Below, piece by piece: positions 56,964 to 64,000 of a DNA stretch of 64,000 nucleotides. A model generated the notes under the pieces. That model did no database searches. It was not told the origin of the DNA and saw nothing but the letters and a program-made list of their open reading frames with translations. Position numbers and translations under genes: made by a program. Where the stretch lies: contig CANRPO010000001.1 of assembly GCA_947632515.1 (NCBI GenBank), positions 1 through 64,000 of the forward strand. The letters run 5' to 3'. The stretch's first letter is position 1, and every line of letters starts with the position of its first letter. This DNA comes from an uncultured Lachnospiraceae bacterium. GTDB lineage: Bacteria > Bacillota > Clostridia > Lachnospirales > Lachnospiraceae.

Positions 56964-58640
56964 ATGCACAGAAGAGTTATGCAGGCAGCGACGGTCGTCA
57001 CGGCACTGACGCTGCTGATCACGGGCTGTACTTCGCAGGCCAGCAATGTGGGAATGGCCAAGGACAAGAAAAGCGGCGTGCCGGACACGGGATTCAGTGC
57101 CGGCACTGTGGGAAGTTATGACTCGGCGGATACGGCGGTGATCGTGGGAGTCAGTCCCGAGGATAACGCCGTCACATTCTTAAATATGAGCGCCGACAGG
57201 CAGTACACGCTGTACTATGACGGCACTACCTATGTGACGGACAAATACGGCGGGGCGCAGACGATCACGCAGCTCAAGATCGGAGACGTGGTCGACGTCA
57301 ACTTTTTAAAAGGGAAGAGACAGATCGCCGGCATACAGGAATCTCCCGACGCATGGGTCTACGACAATATATCGAACTACGATCTGGGCGGCGCCAACAA
57401 GACGGCCGACATCGGTTCCTCTACATACTCTCTGCCTGACAACGTTGCAGTCTTTTCAAACGGCAGGCGGGCGGAAGTGATGGATATTGTGTCTCAGGAT
57501 GTGATCTCCGTGCACGGCATCGGTCATGAGATATACAGCATCAATGTGGAGAGAGGGCACGGCTATCTGCGTCTGAAAAACGATCAGGCTCTGATCGGAG
57601 GCTGGATCGAGGTGGGCAACGCCGTGATCAGAGAGATTTCGGAGGACATGCTCTTAGTGGTGCCGGAGGGCAGCTACCGGGTGCTTTTGTCCAACGGCGG
57701 CGTCAGCAGCACGAAGGACGTGGTGATCGAGCGGGACAAGGAGGTCGTGCTGGACGTGAGCGATCTGGAGATCGTGCAGGACAAGACAGGCATGATCCTC
57801 ATTTCCGTCACGCCGGAGAATGCGAAGGTGAAGATAGACGGCAAAGAGGTTGACGTCAGCAAGGCGATCGAGCTTTCCTACGGCATTCATCAGGTCAGCC
57901 TTGAGGCCGCAGGGTATGATTCGCTGACGAAATATATTCAGGTTGGCTCCGAGTATGCCAAGATCTCATTTACGATGGAGAAGGAGAGAGAGCAGGACGA
58001 CTCCTCCGTCAGCGACAACAATCTGAACGAGCAGCTGATGCCGCAGCAGGGAGAGTACACGGAGACGCCGCAGCCCTCCGTCAGTGAGAACACCATCAGC
58101 GCCACTGAGGAGAACAAGGTATATATTGACGCCCCCAAAAATGTGGAGGTATATCTGGACAGCAACTATCTCGGCATCTCGCCGATCAGTTTTAAGAAGA
58201 CGGTGGGGAGTCACACCATCACCCTGAGAAAGAGCGGGTATGTGACCAAGAGCTACACGATCTATCTGTACAATGACGGGGAGGACATCACGTACTCCTT
58301 CACCGATCTGGAGAAGGAAAGCAGCACTGTCAGCGGCAACAGCAGTTCCGCTGCGGACAGCGCCGGGGAGAAAGAGGTGACCTGCAGACTGTTCGTTACC
58401 TCGCCTGTCGGCGCGGAAGTCTATCTGGACGATATGTATCAGGGGATCTCGCCGATCGACTTCGTGGCCGTTTCGGGCGCGCATGAGATCAGGCTGTGCA
58501 GGGACGGCTATACGCCCGTGACTTACACGGTCTTTCCCAGAGGAGATTACACCTACACGTTCCCGGAGCTGGAGGAGGAGCCGGGCGTCAGCGACAACGA
58601 CGTCGCCGACTCGCCCAGCGAGAACGCGTTGGACGGTTAG
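56964..58640 (+). CDS. PEGA-domain lipoprotein
   Basis: A 558-residue secreted lipoprotein: signal peptide with lipobox LITGC (Cys22), an N-terminal domain of about 230 residues, then three PEGA repeats at about 265-335, 378-450 and 472-540 (for example VYIDAPKNVEVYLDSNYLG and VYLDDMYQGISPIDF). The linkers repeat a V-S-x-N motif: SVSDNN, SVSENTIS, TVSGNSSS and GVSDND near the end. PEGA domains are usually surface or envelope binding modules. Neighbouring CotS-like and sporulation genes hint at a spore or envelope role, which is unproven. Confidence 0.85.
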   Translation: MHRRVMQAATVVTALTLLITGCTSQASNVGMAKDKKSGVPDTGFSAGTVGSYDSADTAVIVGVSPEDNAVTFLNMSADRQYTLYYDGTTYVTDKYGGAQTITQLKIGDVVDVNFLKGKRQIAGIQESPDAWVYDNISNYDLGGANKTADIGSSTYSLPDNVAVFSNGRRAEVMDIVSQDVISVHGIGHEIYSINVERGHGYLRLKNDQALIGGWIEVGNAVIREISEDMLLVVPEGSYRVLLSNGGVSSTKDVVIERDKEVVLDVSDLEIVQDKTGMILISVTPENAKVKIDGKEVDVSKAIELSYGIHQVSLEAAGYDSLTKYIQVGSEYAKISFTMEKEREQDDSSVSDNNLNEQLMPQQGEYTETPQPSVSENTISATEENKVYIDAPKNVEVYLDSNYLGISPISFKKTVGSHTITLRKSGYVTKSYTIYLYNDGEDITYSFTDLEKESSTVSGNSSSAADSAGEKEVTCRLFVTSPVGAEVYLDDMYQGISPIDFVAVSGAHEIRLCRDGYTPVTYTVFPRGDYTYTFPELEEEPGVSDNDVADSPSENALDG

Positions 58641-58701
58641 AGAGTCATTTCCCGCAGGATCGCAAACAGTATGGACAGATAGACAGATAGGAAAACAATT
58701 C

Positions 58702-59424
58702 GTGGACAAGACTAAGAAAAAATATACTTATGAAGATTTTCTGGAGATCATCAAGACATTGCGGGGAGAGAACGGCTGTCCCTGGGACAGGGTGCAGACC
58801 CATGAGAGCCTGAAACCGTGTATGACGGAGGAGGCGGCGGAGCTTTTGGCGTCGATCCGCATCTTCGGGCAGACGGGCAATCCCGAGAATATGCGGGAGG
58901 AGCTGGGCGACGTGCTGCTGCAGGTGGTGATGCATGCGCAGATCGCGTCGGAGGAAGGGCTTTTCACCATGGAGGATGTGGTGGATGAGGTCAGCCGCAA
59001 GATGGTGCGCAGACATCCGCATGTGTTTGGCACGGGAAATGCGGACACGCCTGACGAGGTACTCGCCAACTGGGAAGAGATCAAGAAAGAAGAGAAGAAG
59101 GATAAGGATTGGGTGAAATCCCCGCTGCGGGACGTTCCGCAGGAGCTGCCCGCGCTCACCAGAGCTGCCAAGGTCTTGAAGAAAGCTGCCAAATGTTACG
59201 GGCAGGAGAGCACCTATGAGCAGGATATGGCGGCGCTGCAGGCGTCGGTGGAGGCGCTGAAGAGCTGCGGTCCGGAGGACCACAGCGGAGAGCTTGAGAC
59301 GATCCTTGCGGATATGCTCATGACCGTGTCCGATATTGCCAGGCTTGGCGGCATTTCTCATGAGCAGGCGCTCACCGACAGAATAGAAGATTTTATTGAC
59401 AGATACGAAAAAACAGAGCTTTAA
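58702..59424 (+). CDS. mazG: MazG-family nucleoside triphosphate pyrophosphohydrolase
   Basis: A 240-residue MazG that hydrolyses NTPs to NMP and pyrophosphate. The N-terminal domain shows LRGENGCPWDRVQTHESL and the EEAAELL...EELGDVLLQVV pair of acidic metal ligands; RRHPHVFG follows. A second, more divergent helical domain fills the C-terminus. In Bacillus, mazG sits just upstream of hup-yabO-yabP, as here. It starts at GTG (58702). Confidence 0.93.
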   Translation: MDKTKKKYTYEDFLEIIKTLRGENGCPWDRVQTHESLKPCMTEEAAELLASIRIFGQTGNPENMREELGDVLLQVVMHAQIASEEGLFTMEDVVDEVSRKMVRRHPHVFGTGNADTPDEVLANWEEIKKEEKKDKDWVKSPLRDVPQELPALTRAAKVLKKAAKCYGQESTYEQDMAALQASVEALKSCGPEDHSGELETILADMLMTVSDIARLGGISHEQALTDRIEDFIDRYEKTEL

Positions 59425-59530
59425 AACGTATAAATCGTGTGAAAAGGCAGAAATATAATTAACATAACATAGCGGGGTGCATGATATTTATTTAACAGGC
59501 CAAAAATAGCGTAAAAAGGCACTTTTGTGC

Positions 59531-59559
59531 TTGACAAGCAAGGGAAAAACGTATATAAA
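59531..59559 (+). promoter_or_regulatory. SigA promoter of the HU gene
   Basis: TTGACA (59531-59536) and TATAAA (59554-59559) are 17 bases apart, about 80 bases before the HU start. Near-consensus, fitting an abundant protein. Confidence 0.8.
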
Positions 59560-59638
59560 TGTATGTAGGCTTAGGCGTTTCAAAAGAGAAACATCTAACA
59601 GAAAATGAAAACTCATTTATCAAGAGGAGGAGTTCAAG

Positions 59639-59911
59639 ATGAACAAGACAGAATTAGTTGCAGCTATGGCTGATCAGGCAGGATTATCCAAGAAGGATGC
59701 AGAGAAGGCGTTAAAGGCATTTACGGACGTTGTTGCGGACGAGCTTAAGAAAGACGGCAAAGTACAGCTGGTTGGTTTCGGTACTTTCGAGGTTTCCAAG
59801 AGAGCGGCAAGAACAGGCAGAAATCCTCAGACTGGCAAGGAGATGAAGATCGCGGCTTCCAAGGCGCCCAAGTTCAAAGCCGGCAAAGCATTGAAGGATA
59901 TGATCAACTAA
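59639..59911 (+). CDS. hup: HU-family DNA-binding protein
   Basis: A 90-residue HU protein that bends and compacts DNA. Signature MNKTELVAAMADQAGLSKKD at the start, VQLVGFGTFEV, and the beta-arm RTGRNPQTGKEMKI with the intercalating proline. GAGGAGG precedes the ATG. It is followed by a terminator and rqcP. Confidence 0.97.
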   Translation: MNKTELVAAMADQAGLSKKDAEKALKAFTDVVADELKKDGKVQLVGFGTFEVSKRAARTGRNPQTGKEMKIAASKAPKFKAGKALKDMIN

Positions 59912-59928
59912 TTATATTGAACCACGGG

Positions 59929-59968
59929 AAAAGCCTGTATGCACACGCATATGGGCTTTTATTTTTTA
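59929..59968 (+). terminator. Rho-independent terminator after the HU gene
   Basis: AAAAGCCTGTATGC (59929-59942) pairs with GCATATGGGCTTTT (59947-59960), followed by ATTTTTT. It separates the highly expressed HU gene from rqcP; the downstream genes may rely on read-through. Confidence 0.85.
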
Positions 59969-59984
59969 GAAAAAGGAGACAACT

Positions 59985-60227
59985 ATGAGACTGGATAAAT
60001 ATCTGAAGGTTTCCCGTCTGATCAAGCGCCGCACGGTGGCTAACGAGGCGTGCGACGCGGGCAGAGTGCTGATCAACGACAGGCCGGCGAAGGCGTCGGC
60101 GAACGTTAAGACGGGGGATGTGATCACGATTCAGTTCGGAAATAAGGAGGTCAAAGTGGAGGTCCTGGACGTGCAGGAGACGGTGCGGAAGGAGGAGGCG
60201 AAAGAGCTGTTCCGCTATCTGCCGTAG
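59985..60227 (+). CDS. rqcP: S4-domain ribosome quality-control factor RqcP
   Basis: An 80-residue S4-domain protein (YabO): MRLDKYLKVSRLIKRRTVAN and VLINDRPAKASANVKTGD. With RqcH it adds alanine tails to stalled nascent chains on 50S subunits. AAAGGAG precedes the ATG. The hup-rqcP-yabP order matches Bacillus. Confidence 0.93.
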   Translation: MRLDKYLKVSRLIKRRTVANEACDAGRVLINDRPAKASANVKTGDVITIQFGNKEVKVEVLDVQETVRKEEAKELFRYLP

Positions 60228-60328
60228 CGCGCGCCCGCACAAAGACAGGCATATTCCGGGGGATTCCGGCATACATTTAAGAAGTAGCATAACTGCCCGG
60301 CATTGGAGGCGGTTGGGGGAGGGTATGT

Positions 60329-60619
60329 ATGGAAGACCTTAACAAAGTGAACAGGAGACCGCACAAGCTGATGCTTACCGACAGAAGGACATGTACCATA
60401 AGCGGCGTCAACGATGTGCTGTCCTTTGACATCAATGAAATTCTGTTGGAGACGGAGCTGGGCATGCTGATGATTAAAGGGAACGAACTGCATGTCAGCC
60501 GCTTGTCGCTGGACAAGGGCGAGGTGGACGTGGACGGGCGGATCGACAGTTTTACCTACTCGGAGGGAAACGGGTATGGCAGAAAGGGCGAGTCGCTGTT
60601 AACGCGGTTGTTTAAATAA
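60329..60619 (+). CDS. yabP: Sporulation protein YabP
   Basis: A 96-residue soluble protein with family features VNRRPHKLMLTDRRTCTISG, GVNDVLSFDINEILLETELG and VDVDGRIDSFTYS. YabP is needed for sporulation in Bacillus, acting in the mother cell with YabQ. GGGAGGG precedes the ATG. It is 20 bases upstream of yabQ. Confidence 0.93.
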   Translation: MEDLNKVNRRPHKLMLTDRRTCTISGVNDVLSFDINEILLETELGMLMIKGNELHVSRLSLDKGEVDVDGRIDSFTYSEGNGYGRKGESLLTRLFK

Positions 60620-60639
60620 GGCTCGGAGGAGTTGTGATT

Positions 60640-61128
60640 ATGAGTCAGGATATTGTGCAGGAAGTCACCTTCTTTCTCCATTCCGTTCTCATGGGCCTTA
60701 TTATCACGTTTGCCTATGACTGGATTCTGATCCTCAGAAAATTATTCCGGCACGGCAGATTCCTGACGTCCGTCGAGGATCTTGTCTATTGGTTTGCGTG
60801 CGGTATCGGTGTGTTCTATATGCTTTACAGAGAGAACAGTGGCGTTCTGAGATGGTTTGCCGTGGTGGGGGCAGCTCTTGGAATGCTTTTTTATAAGGCG
60901 GTGTTTAAAAATAGGTTTGTATACATTATGTCAACGTGCATCCACAAGATAATGTGGTTCATATTTCGTCTCATACAAATTGTGCTAAAACCGATAAAAT
61001 GCCTATTTTCTGCGGTTCGAAGGTTTGTTCGATTCGCGGCTGTAAGATTAAAAAAAGTGAAAGAATTTGTTAAAAAACGGTTGACGGTTTTCATAAAAAC
61101 CCTTAGAATGGTTTTATGTAAACGATAG
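60640..61128 (+). CDS. yabQ: Sporulation protein YabQ
   Basis: A 162-residue membrane protein with three or four hydrophobic segments in the first ~110 residues and a basic C-terminal tail (KKVKEFVKKRLTVFIKTL). The ATG at 60640 has GGAGGAG eight bases upstream; a GTG at 60634 is in frame but too close. YabQ localises to the forespore membrane and is required for cortex formation in Bacillus. It lies between yabP and divIC. Confidence 0.92.
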   Translation: MSQDIVQEVTFFLHSVLMGLIITFAYDWILILRKLFRHGRFLTSVEDLVYWFACGIGVFYMLYRENSGVLRWFAVVGAALGMLFYKAVFKNRFVYIMSTCIHKIMWFIFRLIQIVLKPIKCLFSAVRRFVRFAAVRLKKVKEFVKKRLTVFIKTLRMVLCKR

Positions 61129-61161
61129 GCGACTCGGAAAGAATGAGGTATCACAGGCGGC

Positions 61162-61467
61162 ATGGCAAGAAAAGCAGCATATCGTAAGAAACGCCGGAAC
61201 AAAACGGGTATGCTTTTGATCACCACAGTTGTCTTGATGATGCTGATCGTGGTTGCGGTTAAAAGTGTAGAGCTCCGCGAGAAACGTGCGATGTACACAG
61301 CGAGAGAAGAGGCTCTGATGAGGGAGATCGAGACGGAAGAGGCGCGGACGGAAGAGATTGCGGAATATGAGAAGTATACACAGACCAAGAAGTATGTGGA
61401 GGAAGTGGCCAAGGAAAAGCTTGGGCTCGTGTATGAAGGAGAAATAATATTCAAAGATGGAAACTAA
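61162..61467 (+). CDS. divIC: Septum formation initiator DivIC/FtsB family
   Basis: A 101-residue bitopic protein: a basic N-terminus (MARKAAYRKKRRNK), one TM helix (about 16-34), then an extracellular coiled coil (about 37-75) and the family end YVEEVAKEKLGLVYEGEIIF. It joins FtsL and DivIB in the divisome. The long coiled coil is normal for the family. A terminator follows. Confidence 0.92.
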   Translation: MARKAAYRKKRRNKTGMLLITTVVLMMLIVVAVKSVELREKRAMYTAREEALMREIETEEARTEEIAEYEKYTQTKKYVEEVAKEKLGLVYEGEIIFKDGN

Positions 61468-61470
61468 GCG

Positions 61471-61503
61471 GATTCCGGATGAAGTTTCGGGATCTGTTTT
61501 TTT
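61471..61503 (+). terminator. Terminator after divIC
   Basis: GATTCCG (61471-61477) pairs with CGGGATC (61488-61494) with one G-T, followed by seven Ts at 61497-61503. Confidence 0.75.
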
Positions 61504-61593
61504 GTAGTAATAATTCGGACAACCCCCTCATATATTGAGTATTGACGAAAAAGAATTGTCCGTGACGGCGGGCGTTTGCGACGGGGGGATCGT

Positions 61594-62826
61594 ATGAAAA
61601 GACAGGCGGAAATAAAGGACGATAACAGAATCACCATCATACCGGAATATGGCAGACAGAGGCTTTTGAACTGTGCGGAGTCGTTTCGGGACCTGGCGGA
61701 TCTTTTCGAGGAGGAGCCGGACGACGCGGGCTGCGCCGCGGGGAACGGCAGCAGGAGAGATTATCTATGGCAGCGCAAACTGCAGGAGAATCGCGGACTT
61801 CTGGCAGAACACCTCAAGGAGATGGCGCACATTATGGCCGAGGTGGCTAAGACGACCTATGCGTACCGCCCTATGGGCGAGCGAAGGTATCGGCAGATGG
61901 CAAAACTTCTCAAGGAATCGGGCATACAGCTCAAAAACTTCTTTGAGCTGGCGCATGAGGACGGTCATGTGGAGATCAGCCTGACCATGAAGACGACCGC
62001 TGACAAATATGTGCGGTTCGGGGAGCAGGAATGTATCTCTGTGGAGGACGTGGCGGATTTTATATCGGTTGCGATGAACGTCAGGCTGCGGGCGGCGAAG
62101 AGCGCGCCTCTGTACCTGACGCAGGAGTGGAATACCTATTATTTTCTGGAGGAGCCGAAATTCCTGCTCCTGACGGGAACTGCCAAGGCCGTCAAGGAGA
62201 CGGAGAAAATATCGGGGGATAATTATTCTTTCTATGAAGGAGAGAACGGCAGGATGACAGTCATTCTGTCTGACGGTATGGGTTCCGGGGAGAAAGCGTG
62301 CAGAGACTCGGAGAAGGTTATCGAGTTGACAGAGAGTTTGTTGGAGGCAGGATTTCGCAAGGAGGCGGCGCTCCAGATGATCAACGGGGCGCTTGCGTCG
62401 TCGGGGCAGGAGGAAAATATGTCCACGCTGGACATCTGTGATATGAATCTGTACACGGGGGAGTGCGAGTTTATCAAAATGGGCGCGGCCTGCACCTACA
62501 TCAAGCGCGGCCGTCTGGTGGACAGGCTCTCGACGCAGAGCTTTCCGCTGGGGGTGTTCGGGCGGCTGGAGCCGGAAGTCATGTACAGGACCTTGCAGAA
62601 CGGCGATTATGTGATCATGCTGTCGGATGGCATTTCGGACGCGCTCTCCCAAGGCATCGGAGAAGAAATACTGCCGGAGATCATCGGCAGAATGGACTAC
62701 AGCAATCCCAACGAAATAGCAAATCAGATCCTGACATACTCTCTGACACAGAGCCGGGGGCAGATCAGGGATGACATGACGGTGCTCGTGATGGGCGTGT
62801 GGGAGCAGGGCGGCGCTGCGGAATAA
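61594..62826 (+). CDS. SpoIIE-like PP2C phosphatase lacking the membrane domain
   Basis: A 410-residue protein. The C-terminal ~220 residues form a SpoIIE-type PP2C phosphatase with metal-binding ILSDGMGSGEKA, YVIMLSDGISDAL and RDDMTVLVMG. The N-terminal ~190 residues are soluble and resemble the regulatory domain just upstream of the phosphatase in SpoIIE. The ten-helix membrane domain of Bacillus SpoIIE (827 residues) is missing. Position between divIC and tilS is the canonical spoIIE locus. It presumably dephosphorylates SpoIIAA to activate SigF. The ATG at 61594 has GGGGGG upstream. The inverted pair CGGACAA (61518 region) and TTGTCCG (61556-61562) flanks the likely promoter. Confidence 0.88.
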   Translation: MKRQAEIKDDNRITIIPEYGRQRLLNCAESFRDLADLFEEEPDDAGCAAGNGSRRDYLWQRKLQENRGLLAEHLKEMAHIMAEVAKTTYAYRPMGERRYRQMAKLLKESGIQLKNFFELAHEDGHVEISLTMKTTADKYVRFGEQECISVEDVADFISVAMNVRLRAAKSAPLYLTQEWNTYYFLEEPKFLLLTGTAKAVKETEKISGDNYSFYEGENGRMTVILSDGMGSGEKACRDSEKVIELTESLLEAGFRKEAALQMINGALASSGQEENMSTLDICDMNLYTGECEFIKMGAACTYIKRGRLVDRLSTQSFPLGVFGRLEPEVMYRTLQNGDYVIMLSDGISDALSQGIGEEILPEIIGRMDYSNPNEIANQILTYSLTQSRGQIRDDMTVLVMGVWEQGGAAE

Positions 62827-62864
62827 GACATACATAGGACGATAGGATATGGAATACGATCACG

Positions 62865-64000
62865 ATGGCGGGAAAGGTGTATGATAAAGTAAAAAATTAT
62901 ATAGAGAAATACCGCATGATAGAGGCGGGCGATCTCGTTGTGGCCGGGGTATCCGGCGGAGCGGATTCCGTCTGCCTGCTGCATTTGCTGCATCGGTTGT
63001 CCGCAGAGATACCCTGCAGGCTGACGGCGGTGCATGTGGATCACGGCGTCCGCCCGGAATCGGCGCGTGACGCGGCGTTCACGGAGCGCCTGTGCGGTGA
63101 GCTGGGGATTCCTTTTTCCTTAAAAAAAGCGGATATGAACGGCTATGCGGCAGCGCACGGCCTGACCCCCGAGGAGGCGGGCCGGCAGATCCGGTACGCG
63201 GCTTTTGAGGAAGTGCTGGCGAAACAGCGCGCAGGTGCGGAAAAAGGGAAGATCGCGGTGGCGCACAACGCGGATGACCGGGCGGAGACCATGCTTTTTC
63301 ACATGTTCAGGGGGAGCGGTCTGAAGGGACTGTGCTCCATACAGCCTGTCAGGGAACATGTGATCCGTCCCATCCTGTGTCTGGAGCGGGAGGAGATCGA
63401 GCGGTATCTGGCCGAAGCGGGTTTGGAATACTGTGTGGACGCTACCAACCGGGGAGATGCGTACACCCGCAACAGGATACGGCATCACATTCTGCCCTAC
63501 GCCGAGCAAGAGATCTGCTCTGGCGCGGTGGCGCATATGAATGATCTGGCGGATATTCTGTCCGAGACGGAGGAGTATCTGGAGGCGCAGACAAGCCGAT
63601 TGTATGAGGTCTATGTGGAGGAACTGCCGGGGGAACCGCCGGGTCTGCGTGTTGCCTGCGGTCTTTTGTCCGAGGCGCCCGCCATGTATCGAAGGGTGCT
63701 GCTGTCATGCATGGAGCGGCTCACCCCGCACAGAAAGGATATTACCGGGCGGCACATAGCCGATCTGACCGCTCTTATGGCGAAACAGGGCGGCAGGGAA
63801 TTGTATCTGCCCTATGGAATCAGGGCCTGCAAGGAGTACAATGCCCTGATCCTGCGGCAAAACGCGTCGGATGGGATTCCCCCGGACAAGGGCGGCGCGG
63901 CGGGCGACAGAGTCTATGCTGTCATGCCGCCGGCAGAGATCAGCGTGCCGGGCGAGGGGACTTTTGCCTTTGCATTGTTGCAAAAGAGCGGGGATTTTTG
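62865..64000 (+). CDS. tilS: tRNA(Ile)-lysidine synthase, 3' end cut off by the window edge
   Basis: At least 378 residues of TilS, which converts C34 of tRNA-Ile(CAU) to lysidine. The PP-loop motif SGGADS is at 30-35, followed by AVHVDHGVRPES, NADDRAETMLFHMFRGSGLKGL and NRIRHHILP. The C-terminal TilS domain is incomplete because the frame is still open at base 64000. The ATG at 62865 begins MAGKVYDKVKNYIEKY and has only a weak GGA upstream. It follows the spoIIE-like gene by 38 bases, as in Bacillus. Confidence 0.93.
   Translation, partial: MAGKVYDKVKNYIEKYRMIEAGDLVVAGVSGGADSVCLLHLLHRLSAEIPCRLTAVHVDHGVRPESARDAAFTERLCGELGIPFSLKKADMNGYAAAHGLTPEEAGRQIRYAAFEEVLAKQRAGAEKGKIAVAHNADDRAETMLFHMFRGSGLKGLCSIQPVREHVIRPILCLEREEIERYLAEAGLEYCVDATNRGDAYTRNRIRHHILPYAEQEICSGAVAHMNDLADILSETEEYLEAQTSRLYEVYVEELPGEPPGLRVACGLLSEAPAMYRRVLLSCMERLTPHRKDITGRHIADLTALMAKQGGRELYLPYGIRACKEYNALILRQNASDGIPPDKGGAAGDRVYAVMPPAEISVPGEGTFAFALLQKSGDF

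Noticed and set aside
61765..62835. A 356-codon open frame on the minus strand
   Set aside because: Antisense shadow of the SpoIIE-like gene with His/Arg/Leu-rich composition and no known motif.

Overview
The window is a chromosomal segment around the replication origin of a Firmicute, most likely a spore-forming or formerly spore-forming member of the Lachnospiraceae (Clostridia). The basis is gene order and content: gyrA-gyrB-recF-yaaA-dnaN-dnaA running leftward, rpmH-rnpA-yidD-yidC-jag-mnmE-mnmG-rsmG-parA-parB running rightward, clostridial families DUF3881 and DUF4446, and the sporulation cluster hup-rqcP-yabP-yabQ-divIC-spoIIE-tilS. Genus cannot be fixed from the sequence alone. No rRNA, CRISPR array, insertion sequence or prophage was seen.

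Left arm (1-15 kb): an accessory region, almost all on the minus strand. It holds two small membrane proteins, a DUF554 protein, a membrane-bound XRE regulator, an internally deleted Rpn-type nuclease, a heterodimeric ABC exporter with a TetR regulator, and a TetR-led cluster of small-molecule enzymes (alpha/beta hydrolase, methyltransferase, metallo-hydrolase, ATC-hydrolase-like protein). A frameshifted SLOG/DUF1273 gene, a YoaK protein and a HEPN/MNT toxin-antitoxin pair follow. Several reading frames here are broken. The same GTTAG-N6-CTAAC palindrome lies upstream of both the exporter pair and the enzyme cluster.

Origin region (15-31.3 kb): DNA gyrase, recF, dnaN and dnaA on the left and the ribosomal protein L34 / RNase P / YidC / tRNA-modification genes on the right diverge from an AT-rich, DnaA-box-rich interval at 23.7-24.25 kb. 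A smaller DnaA-box region lies between dnaN and dnaA. Most genes are co-oriented with replication forks leaving this point.

Right arm (31-49 kb): a B12-binding radical SAM protein, a HigBA-type toxin-antitoxin pair with a metallopeptidase-fused antitoxin, a lipoprotein cut short in a hairpin-rich element, an anchored hydrolase, a cytosolic DegS/DegU-like two-component pair, two perfect parS sites followed by parA-parB, DUF4446, an HD-GYP phosphodiesterase, serS, DUF3881, tRNA-Arg(CCT), a KapD-like exonuclease overlapping tail-to-tail with a D-Ala-D-Ala carboxypeptidase, trmB, thioredoxin, a cation/proton antiporter and tRNA-Pro(CGG).

Far right (49-64 kb): an AlkD-like DNA glycosylase, a GH127/GH3 glycosidase pair, the CCA-adding enzyme, a CotS-like protein, a PEGA-domain lipoprotein, mazG, and the sporulation/division cluster ending in a tilS gene that runs off the edge. 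The SpoIIE-like phosphatase lacks the usual membrane domain.

I did not find an unmistakably new system. The best leads are the hairpin-rich intergenic repeat elements (34.7-34.9 kb, 41.58-41.71 kb, with partial copies at 3.1 and 36.1 kb), the shared palindromic operator linking an exporter to an enzyme cluster, and the membrane-less SpoIIE.
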